Origin: Conidiobolus incongruus B7586
Taxonomy: Eukaryota; Entomophthoromycota; Entomophthoromycetes; Entomophthorales; Conidiobolaceae
Length of the DNA stretch: 46,209 bases
Assembly (NCBI GenBank): GCA_000697335.1
Contig: JNEM01013894.1
Location: forward strand, 1 to 46,209
Reading direction: 5' to 3'
Shown one piece after another: positions 1 to 11,744 of this stretch (positions are counted from its first letter, which is position 1; each line of letters starts with the position of its first letter). Both the position numbers and the translations under genes were made by a program. The notes beneath the pieces were generated by a model. It was not told where the DNA came from, made no database searches, and was given only the letters and a program-made list of their open reading frames with translations.

Positions 1-600
1 TATTAACCAATAGTTAATAAAATATAATTAAATATAGCTAGTTATAATTAATTAATATAGGTAAATTATATATTTTAACTTAAATTCATTTAATTAAGAG
101 TTATTTAACATAGTAATAAATATATAAGTAATTTTAATTTTATAACTTATTTTTATAGGCTAGTATATATATATATATATAATATATTAATAAAAAGTAT
201 CAATAATACAATAAAAACAAAAATCACCTTATATTTAAGAAAACCTAGATAATTAATATTATTCAAAGATTATTAATACACTATTTAAAACAAAAGATAA
301 GTATTATATTTATTAGTTTGATTATAAATATATATATATATATATAATCCTTATAAATTTAATATTATATAAAAGATTATTATAATTAATAATGATAAAG
401 TTAAATAATATATTAGGCTATTTAAGATAAACATATATTATTAATTATAAAGAATAGTATTAGTTTAAAATATTTTATTAAAAACAACTATCTTAAAAAT
501 AAAAAAAAATTAAAAATAATATTACTCTATATTTTTAATAATAAGAATTTTTATGATTCAAAATAAATATATATTTTAATATATAATATATAATATATAA
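1..600. other. Extremely AT-rich spacer
   Basis: No open reading frame, RNA gene or recognisable repeat family is visible. The stretch is almost entirely A and T with short (TA)n runs, for example around 165-180 and 330-350. It adjoins the first mariner relic and probably represents decayed repeat DNA. Confidence 0.6.
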
Positions 601-609
601 AAATAAATA

Positions 610-1822
610 TATAATATAAATTTAATAGTTTTTTTTATTATTAATGACTTTTTGCTTTACTTTTAGCAACAATCTAACACCTAAAAAATAGTTTGTTTTA
701 TTAAAGACTAAAGTTTGATGTTTTACAAATTAATTAAATTTCCTTGCAAAAATTTTCTTTCTTGCAAGCTGGTTTTTTAATTGTCTAAAGCAATTATAAT
801 TATATAGGTTATAATCTAAAGAGTATACTAGATATGGTAGTTTTTTCCAGTTATTTTTAATTAGAAAGTTTTTAATAGCTTTAGATTAATATATTTTGCA
901 ATTATCATGCAAAATAATAGGTTTTTTTAAATTATATTGAAAACACCAATTAGAAATACTTTTATTTAAAAAAGCAATATCAAGTTTACTATTAATTGAT
1001 TTTCCTTCAGGAATTAAATAAGAGTAGCATATACTATTATAATCTATTATAATAATTAACATTTGCTTATTAACAAAATACTTATTTAAAGGGATTTGTA
1101 AAAGGGGTTGATTTAGCTTAGTCTAGCATTTTAATTTGTGTTTTGGTAAAAGATTATATATCAGGATTTTAGATTCATCAATTGTAATTATTCATTGTAT
1201 AAGTTTAAGCTTTTGGTAATATTTTAGTAAGTTTTATTTAATAATAACTACTCTAGCTTTTTTTAAGCTTTAGTTAAATTATAAGGTATTTATTTTATAT
1301 TTTTATTTATTAATTTGAGTTTAAACTTTAATATATATAAAATATTTGTAAAACTAATATTAAAGTACTTAGATAATTCTTTAGCTAAAATAAAAAGGTA
1401 CTTTTCAATATATTTTTTCACTCTATTAACAATTAAAAAAATAACAGTTAAAATTAGTTTTTTAGATTTTAGTAAGTTTTAGATAGTTTTACTCCTAGTT
1501 TTAAAATAATTTACCTAGTGATAAATTGTTGATTTAGATAATGCTTCATTAGCAAAAATTACTTGTAAATTTTAAATAATTTTAAAGGGTTTATGGTTAA
1601 GTTTTACTAATACTAAAATAAAAAACTTTTGATGATCATTATTCTGTTTAATTATGATTAAATTAAACAACCAATTTTAAAAAATTAATTTTTTAATCAA
1701 AAAAATTAATATATATATATATATATATTTTAAAAATATATAATTTCCTATTAACTTTGTATATATTTATTCATTTCAAACTAATAATATATTTAAAAAA
1801 TCAGAAATTAAAAAATTTCCTA
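610..1822 (-). mobile_element. Decayed mariner-type DNA transposon, copy 1
   Basis: Reading the minus strand gives clear but interrupted similarity to mariner (DD34D, IS630-Tc1-mariner superfamily) transposases. In order there is a helix-turn-helix stretch (around 1420-1250), the first-Asp motif as ITIDES (around 1180-1160), the second-Asp motif as LHDN (around 910-900), and a YSLDYNLYNYNCF segment (around 830-790) matching the family's YSPDLAPSDYHLF. The third catalytic Asp position reads Asn here. In-frame stops occur throughout, so the copy is dead. Both edges are set by similarity to the second copy at about 5190-6384. I could not define terminal inverted repeats or a TA target duplication. 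It is a plain cut-and-paste DNA transposon fossil. Confidence 0.8.
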
Positions 1823-3105
1823 TTATTTCAAATTTAAGATAATAGTTATATATAAAGTATCAAAATAATAAAAAATATGTAATAATTTAATAAAAAGAAA
1901 ATATATATTTTCAATTATTAGAATTTTATTTTCAATAGAATTATTATTTAGCTATATATTTAGATATGAAATTTTATAAAAATCTTTAGAAATAATTTAT
2001 TTCAATATTAAACTGTTATATTGATCTAATTTTCCATATATTCAAATAATTTCTTATTTAAATATATTATTTTTTTCAATTTTTAGATATATTAATATAT
2101 TTAATAGATATCCAAATATAAATATAATTTAAATTATTTTTAAGAATAAAAATAACAAGATATATAATTTACCTATCTATATTCACTCTATATTAAAATA
2201 TTAAAGGAATCATATTCTTTAAAAACAAAATATATATTTTCAATTATTAGAAATTTTATTTTCAATAGAATTAATATTATCATTATTATTATTATTATTA
2301 TTATTTCCTGAGTTTGAAAAATTAGATTTACCAATTTTATATTTAAAATATAACAAAATAAATAAACCATAAGTAAAAGAAATATAAATCCAAAAATAAA
2401 TAATTAATAATTTATATGTTTTCAAAAACTAAATTGCATACTAATGGCAATCACTTAACCCTTTTACATAGGTTTATGTAAATGACCTTAATTACTCTAT
2501 TATTTTAGAAATATCATCAAACTCTTTACTTGAATCAAAATCTTTAACTTACCAATTCAATCACAATTACAGACATTCGTATCTGCCAAATATGATTAAT
2601 TTGGCAATAAAGTCTAATTCTTTTAAATCGACAAATTATTTGTAATTTTTGCTATACGAATATAGCTATTATCATATAGATTATATGGCTTTTAATTATA
2701 TTTTTCTTACCTTAATATATAGCATTAGTTTAAAAATATCTACAATATATTCTACTATTACTATTTATTTTTGTTGATAACAATTAATGGAATACTTAAT
2801 CATTAATATTTATAATTAATGTTATTATTTGAGTTATTAAATGATTTTCTTTAGAATTTGTAATAGTAGTTGTGATCTTTTAAACCAAGCGCTCATTTTA
2901 TTTCTTATCTATGAATTATATAAAAAAACCCAAAATCTATCTATTTTAGTATATATTTAAGTTTAATAGAAATAGAGTTATAATAGTATATATTTATATC
3001 AGTTATATATCTTCTATTATCGATTTAATTTAAATATAAAGTATAAGGTACTCATACTAATCATTTTCAACTAATTTTAAACTATCTTTGAGTATAGTAA
3101 TAATA
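1823..3105. other. AT-rich spacer with small repeats
   Basis: No gene is supported. A tract of about 45 bp near 1900-1940 recurs directly at about 2228-2272. A (TTA)n run lies near 2282-2307. A perfect 8-bp-arm hairpin (TGCCAAAT/ATTTGGCA) lies at 2584-2606. The short open frames here are low-complexity chance frames. Confidence 0.55.
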
Positions 3106-3541
3106 AAATTAATATTAAAAAATAGAAATTGTGCTAGCTCTTTTCTGAGATATATAGGTGATATTCAAAATATTTCATAAATTTATTTATATTGTTTTAT
3201 TTAGTTATAAATTTAAGATAGCTTAAATAAGATAGGTCTTTTATATAAGATCTTCTAGCATTTAGTTGATTAAACCAGTTTGCCATTCTATATTTTGAAA
3301 CCCTTTTGCCGTCAGTTGCTACTTGTGTATCTTTATGAATAATATAAAATGATTAATATAATATGATATTTTGATAACTGTTATTTGTTTAACTGATATA
3401 AAATTTGAAATTCTGTGGTTTTCAGTTATTTTATTTTTGGTTGTAAATCTCTTATAAAGGTATATTATATATATAGTGAATATGATGAATTATTAGGTAA
3501 CTTATTGTAATTCAAAATAATGCTAAAATTTAGATATTATA
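3106..3541 (+). repeat. Dispersed 436-bp repeat, copy 1
   Basis: This stretch is repeated in the same orientation at 12846-13282, with roughly 97 percent identity by eye (about a dozen substitutions) and sharp loss of similarity on both sides. It is somewhat richer in G+C than its flanks. I see no coding potential, no terminal inverted repeats, no TG...CA ends and no convincing pol III boxes. It could be a non-autonomous element or a fragment of a larger one; the family is unknown. Confidence 0.8.
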
Positions 3542-5189
3542 TAATTAATCTATAATTTATTATATAATTATTGGAAATTATTTTATCAACCATATCTTAT
3601 CTGTTAAGATAAAAATTGGAAAAATTCTTAAATATTGATCTATATTGATCTTAAAAAACTTTAGCAAATTTAAAATATAATTTATATATAACTGTTAAAT
3701 AAAAATAAGCTATATTAAAATACATATATTGATTTAAAACTTTACTTTTATTATGATACTTTAAAAATTATTTAGTCTTAAAAAATATATAAATATAATA
3801 TAAACCTCCAAAAACTTTGTTATTAATATTTTTAAAACTTAATTTTAGATCATTCAAAATTACAAAAGGACTACAAAAGCTTTTAAAGATAATATTTTAT
3901 TTGAAGTTATAATTTAATATTAGATATGTTTTTTTTTCAATAATACTAGATATTTTATAATATTATCCAAATTTCAAATATTAATTTTTATTATTATTTT
4001 ATTTAATTCTTAATATAGCGAAGAATATATATTTAATATCCATTTTTATTTAATTAAATGATTATCAAAAAAACTAAAAATAGTTCAATAAATATAATAG
4101 ATATATTTTTATTTAAATTTAAATTAAACAAAGAAAATAAAGAGCAAATACTATTTAATTAAAAAAAGTTTAGAAATAGCTCAGATAGCTATAGCTAAAC
4201 TTATCTTATTAAGATATAATTTCAAACAAACGATATTATATTATAATATAATAGTTAATAAATATTAAATTTTTTGATGTAACTTTTATAATATAAAGTA
4301 AAATATATGGTTAAGTAAAAATAATCACTGTTTTAATTCTGATAGATAAATATTTTCTTTTTATTTAGTTATTTATTTCAATGAATTAAAATATTCTATG
4401 TTTTTTTATTTAAATTATGAATATAAATCAAATAATAGCAAGTTTTTTATATCATAAGTAAAAAAACTATAAATCAATGTTTTGATTATAAATTAAAGAT
4501 ATTTATTATTATATATATTAATTATATATTATATAATTAGAACTATTATATTTTTTATAATCAAATAATAGTAATTATTATATTTAATATATTTATCATA
4601 CTAAGACCTGTTAAGTTAATAAAAATTTAAGGATTAAAAATATATATTTATAAGTAAATACTTATAAATATATTAAATTTAATTAAAAATAGTTTTAAAT
4701 TATAATAATTAAGTTAGTATATTAAATACTAAATATTAAGTAATATTATAAAAAAATCATTATTAATGAGAACAATATATTAATTATATATTATTTAATA
4801 TTATATATAAAAATTATATATTAAAAGTTAAATTTGAGTATAAAATAATATAATAATTTAATATTAATTAAAAAATTTAAAAATCTTAAATATTATTGCT
4901 TATTATCTTTAATCAAATATAAATAATTCATTTTGGAAAATAATTAAATTATTTAATATTAACCCTAAATCTGTTATTTCCAAAATTTATCAATAACTTT
5001 ATAAAATAAATATATAAATTAAGCTTTTATTAATTATATTTAAATATTTTCATATTATAAATAAAATAGCTTATAGCCTATATATTAATTTAACTATTTT
5101 ATATTAATTATTTATAATATTAATATATTACACCAAATTTAAAATATTATAAGTTTATTAACAATAAATACAACCAATAATTTTAATAT
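3542..5189. other. AT-rich spacer
   Basis: Nothing genic is visible. One imperfect hairpin lies at 4166-4202, with arms beginning AAGTTTAG and ending CTAAACTT. The composition is close to pure A/T over long stretches. Confidence 0.55.
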
Positions 5190-6384
5190 TTAATTTAGAA
5201 AAATGAATATATATTATAGAATCAATATTTTTTTATTATTAATGACTCTTTGCTTTTACCTTGGTAAGCTTTTAACACCTCAAAAACATTTTTTTTAAAC
5301 ATGACTAAAATTGAAAATTTTTAAAATTAATTAAATACTTTAAAGGAATTATTTTATTATAAATTGATTTTTTATTAAATAAATCAATTATAAATATATA
5401 TGTTATAATTTAGAAAATATATTTAAAATAATAATTTTAAATAATATTAATTAGAAACATTTTTAAACTTTAGTTTTTTATTTTATTTTTATTATTTAAA
5501 ATAATAAGTATTGTTAAATTATATTAAAAATAACAATTAAAAATAGTTTTCTTTAAAAAGCAATATAAAATTTATAGTTAATTAATTTTCCTTTAAAAAT
5601 AAAATAAAAATCATATATATTATTATAATTTATAATAATAACTAATATTTACTTATAAATAAAATATTTATTTATTTAAATTTGAAAAGGGGATTATTTA
5701 AACTTAACATTTTAATTTATATATTATTAAAGACTTATATAAAAGGATATATGATTTATTAACTCTAATAACTTATTATAAACACTCTAGCTTTTAGTTA
5801 TACCTTAATAAGTTTTATTTAACTACAGATAATTTAATTTTTTTGAGTTTCAATTAAATTATATAGTAATTATTTTTTATTTTTATTAAATAATTAAGTT
5901 TAAGCTTTAATATATATTATCCTTATATAATTAATATTAAAATACTTTAATAATTTTTTTCATTAAAATAAAAATTATTAATTTATATTTTTAGTTTATT
6001 CATAATTATAAGTGTAATAGTTAAAATTAGATTTTTAAATTTTGGTAAGTTTTAAATAATTTTTCTTCAAGCTTTAAAGTATTTTAACTAATAAAAAATA
6101 TTTTATTTGAATAAAATATTATTATTAAAAATTGCTTGTAAATTTTAAATGATTTTAAAAAGTTGTGGTTAAGTTATACTAATACTAAAATAAGACTCTT
6201 GATGATTATTATTTGATTTAAGCATAATTAAATTAAACAATTAATTTTTAAAAGTTAATTTTTTAATGAAGAAAATATTATATATATATATTTTAAAATT
6301 GTTTACTATCCTATTTATTCTATATACATTTTTTCTGAACCTAATAATATGTTTGAAAAATCAAAAATTAAAAAATTTCTCAAT
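5190..6384 (-). mobile_element. Decayed mariner-type DNA transposon, copy 2
   Basis: The stretch aligns collinearly with the mariner relic at 610-1822, for example the TTATTATTAATGACT block near 5233 and the terminal AAAATTAAAAAATTTC block near 6368. It is more eroded: the transposase motifs are hard to read and many positions have drifted to A/T. It ends only about 70 bp from the stop codon of the M18 gene at 6457-7890, so it lies immediately downstream of that gene. Classification rests on copy 1. Confidence 0.65.
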
Positions 6385-6456
6385 TCTTCAATTCCACGTT
6401 AATAAATAAAGTATTAAAGATAAATGTGACAAATTTTTTGTATAATTAATTAGGAT

Positions 6457-7890
6457 TTATAATTCATCAAAACCCTCATCATCTTGGACTTGAATGGGAA
6501 CAACTTGATAAAATTTAGTTAAAATTTTGACACTGTCTTGAAGATCTTTGATACCGATAACTTCACGGATAGCATTTTTGGAGAGTTGACCAGTTCCAAA
6601 GTCGACTGTTGAAACTCCGAGGAGAGAGGAAAGAGCTGATCCAAAGGTTGAACGTTCGCTAAGGTTATTACGATGAGCTTTACGTTGCAACGTGACGTTA
6701 GCAGACTTGGCAACTGTGTTAATGTGAGATGAGGTAGCAGAGTTGGTGGCATACTTTGTACCATAGTTGTAACCAATGAAGGGTCCACCATTCAAATGGA
6801 TCAAATTTTCGCTTTCGTAGAAAGAAACACCGGCAGGGTTATACGCGTGACCTTGTTCAGTGGAAACTAATAGAGAATCAGCAAGTGCTTGTTCTTGCAA
6901 AGAACTATCAGTGGATGAATTGGTGAAGGTAATACGTTTGAGAATTGAGGGTAAGAAAGTGGATTTGGCACCTTGGTAGGATGAACTACCAACTTTTTCG
7001 TGATCGAATTGGACAAAGACGCGAACTCGGCTATCTTTCTTCAAACTGTCGTCGCTGGTACTATCGACTAAAGCTCTGAGACCAGCATAAGTCATAGCGA
7101 GAGAATCAAGACGATGCCCAGTAATGACATCACCAGTTGCAAGACTGATAACTGCGTGATTGAGATCATAAAGAGCTAGATCTTGATCAACAATTTGCTG
7201 AGGTTTGATTTTATATTCTTCAGCAAGAAGTTGATGGACAAAAAGGGTATTGTTAATAGCGTTGGGCGCATTCAAAGTACCAGCAATAGGAACAAGTTCA
7301 GTTTCAGGATTAATATTGAAACCTTGAGAATCAATAGTTTTATCCAAGTGAATGGCTAACGTGGGAATACGGAATATGGGTCTGTTAATATTGACGAGCT
7401 TATTCACATAGTGGTTGGGTTTATCTTCGAGCACTAATCTACCAGCGAGTCCAAGATCACGATCAAACCATGAGTACCAGGCGCCATCGCCATAAGTGGC
7501 AAAGCCAGCTTGAAGATATTGCTTTGTGCTCTTGTTGTATTTAGGTTTGAGACGCAGAGATGGAGAATCATCGTGAGAAGCAATGATGCTAAAACCATTA
7601 CCAGGCCTGTATTCGCCACCAACAGAGAAGGCGACCAGAGAAGATTTACCACGAACAATGTAATATTTACCACTGGGCTTGACCTGGTCCTTCCAATTGC
7701 TCTTCTCACTCAATCTCTTATAACCAGCTTTCTCCAGACGTTCTTGACTACTGGCGACAGAGTGATAAACAGAAGGAGAAGAGTTTACATAATTAATGAA
7801 ATCAGAAATGACATCCGATTTTTCTGGATAAGAATTATTTTGAGCAATAATTGAGCTTACTATTAAGGATAATATTGAGCAATATTTCAT
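6457..7890 (-). CDS. Secreted M18-family protein, A-type (A1), probable pseudoenzyme
   Basis: A 477-residue, intronless M18 (aspartyl aminopeptidase, DNPEP/Ape1-like) protein. Residues 1-16 form a signal peptide (MKYCSILSLIVSSIIA), so it enters the secretory pathway, unlike the cytosolic or vacuolar family norm. M18 enzymes remove N-terminal acidic residues using two metal ions. Compared with human DNPEP, two of five metal ligands are kept (His106 in SHDDSP, Asp262 in RLDSL), as is the catalytic Glu298. The other three are altered: DNEE reads DHEK (Lys299), SADMAH reads STEQGH (Glu345), and MHSIRE reads KNAIRE (Asn439). The His of AIHL (His181) is kept. The C-terminus is -GFDEL, like an ER-retrieval tetrapeptide. 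A2 (18168-19610) is a close paralogue with identical changes. Peptidase activity is doubtful; the family assignment is certain. Confidence 0.95.
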   Translation of the reverse strand: MKYCSILSLIVSSIIAQNNSYPEKSDVISDFINYVNSSPSVYHSVASSQERLEKAGYKRLSEKSNWKDQVKPSGKYYIVRGKSSLVAFSVGGEYRPGNGFSIIASHDDSPSLRLKPKYNKSTKQYLQAGFATYGDGAWYSWFDRDLGLAGRLVLEDKPNHYVNKLVNINRPIFRIPTLAIHLDKTIDSQGFNINPETELVPIAGTLNAPNAINNTLFVHQLLAEEYKIKPQQIVDQDLALYDLNHAVISLATGDVITGHRLDSLAMTYAGLRALVDSTSDDSLKKDSRVRVFVQFDHEKVGSSSYQGAKSTFLPSILKRITFTNSSTDSSLQEQALADSLLVSTEQGHAYNPAGVSFYESENLIHLNGGPFIGYNYGTKYATNSATSSHINTVAKSANVTLQRKAHRNNLSERSTFGSALSSLLGVSTVDFGTGQLSKNAIREVIGIKDLQDSVKILTKFYQVVPIQVQDDEGFDEL

Positions 7891-8004
7891 TATATTTAAA
7901 TTATTAAATAAGATATATAAATTTCAAGTTCTTGAGGATAAAGTTCTGAATTCTGCTAATTCACTCAAATATTGTAATTTCAATATAATTCGATCACATT
8001 TAAC

Positions 8005-8012
8005 TATTTATA
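8005..8012 (-). promoter_or_regulatory. TATA box of the A1 gene
   Basis: On the minus strand this reads TATAAATA inside GGTATAAATAGTTAA, about 115 bp upstream of the A1 start codon. The same GGTATAAATAGTTAA string lies upstream of the A2 paralogue (near 18020), so the core promoter has been kept between copies. Confidence 0.6.
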
Positions 8013-9678
8013 CCATCAATTTAACAACTTAAAGGAATCTTATAAAATCTTTTGTAATCTTTATATTTTAAATCTTTAACTCGGCTTTTATATGAAATTA
8101 TGTCTTGAAAAAGTAAATTTAACCTTGAGAAAATAAAAAAATTATATATATCACAATTTAAGAAAAATAATATATATTTAATAATATTAAATTTCAATAT
8201 CAAAGCTTTTTACAAAATATTAATAATAACAATAACTTTAGATTCTATTAATTAAAATTATTTGAATAACATCAAAAATTCTTATGAATTCTAATTGATG
8301 GATGAATCGATATTCTAATTCAAATTCCTTCTCTTACTCATAATATTTGATCTATTCTAGTGAATATTCAAAAAAAAATTCAAATGATTTGATTTGATAT
8401 CATATTGATAATATGGTGTTATTCTACACAATTATATTGTTGTTATTATTTTGATTTTTATATGACAAAAACATTAAAAAGGCAAAGATAAAAGTATAAC
8501 AAATGCAAATTTTTATATTTAAATTTTAGAATTATAAAATTTAATTGATGGATTTTCAAATAAATTAGTATTTGATATCGAAGGATATATTAATTGTATC
8601 CATTGAATCTTATATATTGTTAAAATTAAATTTAAATTACAATAATAATTAATAGTCAACACTTTATTGGATATATATACATATTATCTATTTTAACCAA
8701 TTTTACCGCCATCAAAAAATACCTTATTTTTTATTATAACTAAAATTTGAATTATTTTAATTTAATTGAATAATTTGATCTATTTTATAATATTTCAACT
8801 TGAAGTATTGAAATTGCGGTTCAAGCCAATATGATCGAAATTATTCGATCAATATTATTAAATTCACAGAAAACATTTTAAGTTCAAGTATAAGATTGGT
8901 GAATATTAAAATCAGTACAACTACGATCAATATGATAAGATAAAGAAACTTATTTTTAGTATCATTCAAGCAACTAGTATATTCATTATATTAACGAAGT
9001 GACATGACCCAAATTGAGATCACTTTATTTAAACGGACTAGTTAAATGAATCCAAATGATATTATCCACTATGAATAGTATCATGTTTTTCAATGTTTTT
9101 TCCACTTTAATACATTATCATATGAGGAATTCATATGATTTCTTGCATTTCATATCCGAACTTGGATACTAAATCAAGTGACTTTGAGTCATATATTTCG
9201 ATCATTTGAATTATTAGTCATTTTATTAAATATTTGGATTAAATACCAAACAATTAAGGAGTTTAACTCAATGATATATTATATTAACCATTAATAAATA
9301 AATATAATAAATTATTAAATATATAGGTTAAACATTGAATAAGTAAATTTAAATATACAATAAATAAAATATAATTGAATTGAAAATTTTTGGATTAATA
9401 AATTCAAATTTATTTATGCTTTATTTTAAAAAAAAGCTTATTACTTTACATATCAACTGATCAGTGTATTGGCAGAAAAACTAGCTCATAAAGTTCTAAA
9501 ATGGATTGATAGTTGTGATTCTATTAATCAACAATTTTCAATATTCTACTTATTTAAAAGAGTCATATTGAAACACCATAATGAAATTGAAAGAAAATAA
9601 TTAGGACAAAACTTTGTTTACATGCTTTATATTGATCGATTTTCAATAGTTTAGTTAGAATCGAATAACTAACAAGAT
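8013..9678. other. Intergenic spacer between A1 and B1
   Basis: No supported gene. Part of it (about 9000-9250 and 9470-9670) is less AT-rich than the repeat-filled left end, but no open frame, tRNA or known element is visible. It holds the 5' regulatory DNA of A1. Confidence 0.5.
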
Positions 9679-9943
9679 GATATTGTGAGATTCCAAAGTG
9701 CTACCCTTGACACCATTTCTAACCTCGGGTTTCTGTTCTATAAGGAGCCTTTACCTTAATTGACCACTACTTGCGACATATGTTGTAATATCAATCAGCC
9801 TTAATGGTTAAATCCAATGACTTATTCCAAACACTGCTTTAGCCAATAAACCCTCAAATACACTTGTCATTATTAGGTAACAGCAACAGCCATTGCACCT
9901 CACATTACTACATCCATAATACCCATAGAGAAACTATAATATT
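9679..9943 (+). repeat. Dispersed ~265-bp element, inverted partner of 14424-14686
   Basis: This block is present in reverse complement at 14424-14686, about 97 percent identical by eye; the substitutions I see are transitions, plus one 2-bp gap. Ends are sharp: GATATTGTGAGAT at one side and GAGAAACTAYAATATT at the other. They contain a short imperfect inverted repeat (ATATTGT...ACAATAT) and, just inside, TGTGAGAT...AACTA(T/C)A. That fits either a MITE or a solo LTR. It has no coding potential. It lies just downstream of the stop codon of the B1 gene. Confidence 0.75.
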
Positions 9944-10155
9944 AAAAATATATATTAAAATACTAATTTTTAATCTTTATTATAAATATTATTAATAATA
10001 AATAAAAAAATTTTTAATTATATTAATAAATAATAAAATTAAAATACTAAAATATTAAGGAAATAATTAAAAAAAATTATTTTTATTATTATTATCATTT
10101 TATTAAAATTTAAAATTTAATTTAAATAGATTTGAATTAAAAAAATTAATTAAAA

Positions 10156-11671
10156 TTATTCATCAATATCTGAGTCTAATTGGCGACTGATTTGAGGGAA
10201 GTTGCGGAAATAGCTTGTGAAGAGGTCTCGAGCTTTGAGTACATCTAAAGTACCTGAAATTTCACGAGCGGAGTGCATAGAAAATTGTGTGTTACCAATA
10301 TCAACAGTGGGAATACCGCTTAAGGTACTAAGGATGGGACCAATGGTGGAACCGGGAGAACCATCGTTACGGTTGAGGAAGGTTTGAACGGTAATGTTAG
10401 CAGCTCTAGCAGCCAATTGAAGGACTAAGCCAGTATGAGCGTTGGTGGAGTATCTTTGGCCAAGGTGAATCTTCAAAGCAGGTCCTTCGTTGATGACAGG
10501 AGCGTTGTTGCTTTCAATCTTGGTGGGGTAGTTAGGATGTTGAGCGTGACCTTGGTCAGCAGAAACAAGGAAAGATTTGGCAATGCCTTGATCATAAACG
10601 GTAGGATCTTGTCCAGGTCTAGATTGTGAACTGACAACTCTTGAGATAATATTGGGGAGGAGAGTTGAACCAGCACCGTGGCGAGAACTACTTCCAACTT
10701 CTTCGTGATCGAAAATGGCAGCAACACGAACATTGGGATCGCTCTTGAGGCTATTATCAGTCAAACTGTGTAAAAGACCTTCAATGGCACCATATGACAT
10801 CATTAAGTTATCTTGACGACCTGAAAGAACGAATTCGTTACGGAAACCTCCTAATGTGGGCTTTTGTAAATCATAAGCACTTAATTCAAATCCAGAGATC
10901 TTATCAACTGGAACGCCAGCTTGGGCAGCAACTTGATTCCACAGCAATTTGCCAGCATCTACCTTGTTATTGGCAGCATTGCTCAAACCAACAAGAGGAA
11001 CTAAGTTAGTTTCCTTGTTGATCTTAATGAATGTAGTCTTAGAGTTAGCAGTATTCAATTCAACCGGTAAACCGGGAATATAGAGAACAGGCTTGTTGAT
11101 GTTGATCAATTTGGACTTGTATTTATTTCCATCTTGAACAATTACTTTACCAGCAAGGCCCAAGTTACGATCAATCCAAGTATGCCAGATACCACCACCA
11201 TAAGTTTCGACACCAGCAGTGCTGAAGCCATCCTTAGTCTTGGACCAGTTAGGCTTCAACTTAAGTTGAGGAGAATCAGTATGAGTACCAGCAATAGTAA
11301 AACCATTTCCAGCAACATATTCACCACCAACAGCAAAAGCAACTAAACTGGCGCCATTTCTAATGATATAATATTTCCCATTAGGTTGAATTTCCTTTTC
11401 CCAATCCCTAGTTTCACTAAGTCTCTTGAAGCCTTGAGCCTTCAATCTCCTGGAAGCTTCTTCAACTGCATGGAAGGGACTAGGAACTGATTGAGTCAAG
11501 AAATTGACATAATCTTGACCTACTTCGTAGAATTGGCCAGCGTCAATGTTCTATAATTAATAAATAAATAATTGGTGATAATAATAATATATGATTATTT
11601 TAAAGTACCTGTCCAGCAATAAAATGAGTTAAACTAAGTAAAATAGAAGTAAGTGAAGGATTGATCCACAT
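10156..11671 (-). CDS. Secreted aspartyl aminopeptidase M18, B-type (B1)
   Basis: Two exons on the minus strand: 11671-11609 (63 nt) and 11550-10156, with a 58-nt intron (GTACTT...TTATAG). The product is 485 residues. Exon 1 encodes exactly the 21-residue signal peptide (MWINPSLTSILLSLTHFIAGQ); the M18 domain follows. All DNPEP metal ligands are present: His111 (THTDSP), Asp268 (RQDNL), Glu305 (FDHEEVGS), Asp353 (SADQGH) and His447 (SMHSARE), with catalytic Glu304. It should be an active, secreted dimetal aminopeptidase, probably acting on acidic N-termini. The AIHL motif of the family is replaced by PVEL, so the equivalent of DNPEP His170 is missing. Its paralogue is B2 (21220-22727), with the same intron. 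The spliced start is chosen because it restores a signal peptide shared with B2. Confidence 0.95.
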
Positions 11672-11733
11672 AATTAAATACAAATTCTATTTTTGATCAA
11701 ATATTAAATTCAGATATTGGGAAATTGATTAGC

Positions 11734-11744
11734 TTATATATATA
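11734..11744 (-). promoter_or_regulatory. Probable TATA box of the B1 gene
   Basis: The minus strand reads AGTATATATATAAGC about 65 bp upstream of the B1 start codon. Its position resembles the TATAAAAG element 57 bp upstream of the B2 start. Confidence 0.45.

Noticed and set aside
2188-2425. Two overlapping ~60-codon frames on the minus strand
   Set aside because: Driven by the (TTA)n tract and AT bias; low-complexity I/N runs only.
2584-2606. 8-bp-arm hairpin as a terminator or regulatory element
   Set aside because: No gene adjoins it; such short palindromes are expected by chance in AT-rich DNA.
6457-7890. Treating A-type genes as broken pseudogenes
   Set aside because: Both copies have intact full-length frames, signal peptides and the same substitutions, so they are conserved genes even if catalytically altered.
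8021-8203. 60-codon frame upstream of A1
   Set aside because: Low complexity, overlaps the A1 promoter region, no homology recognised.
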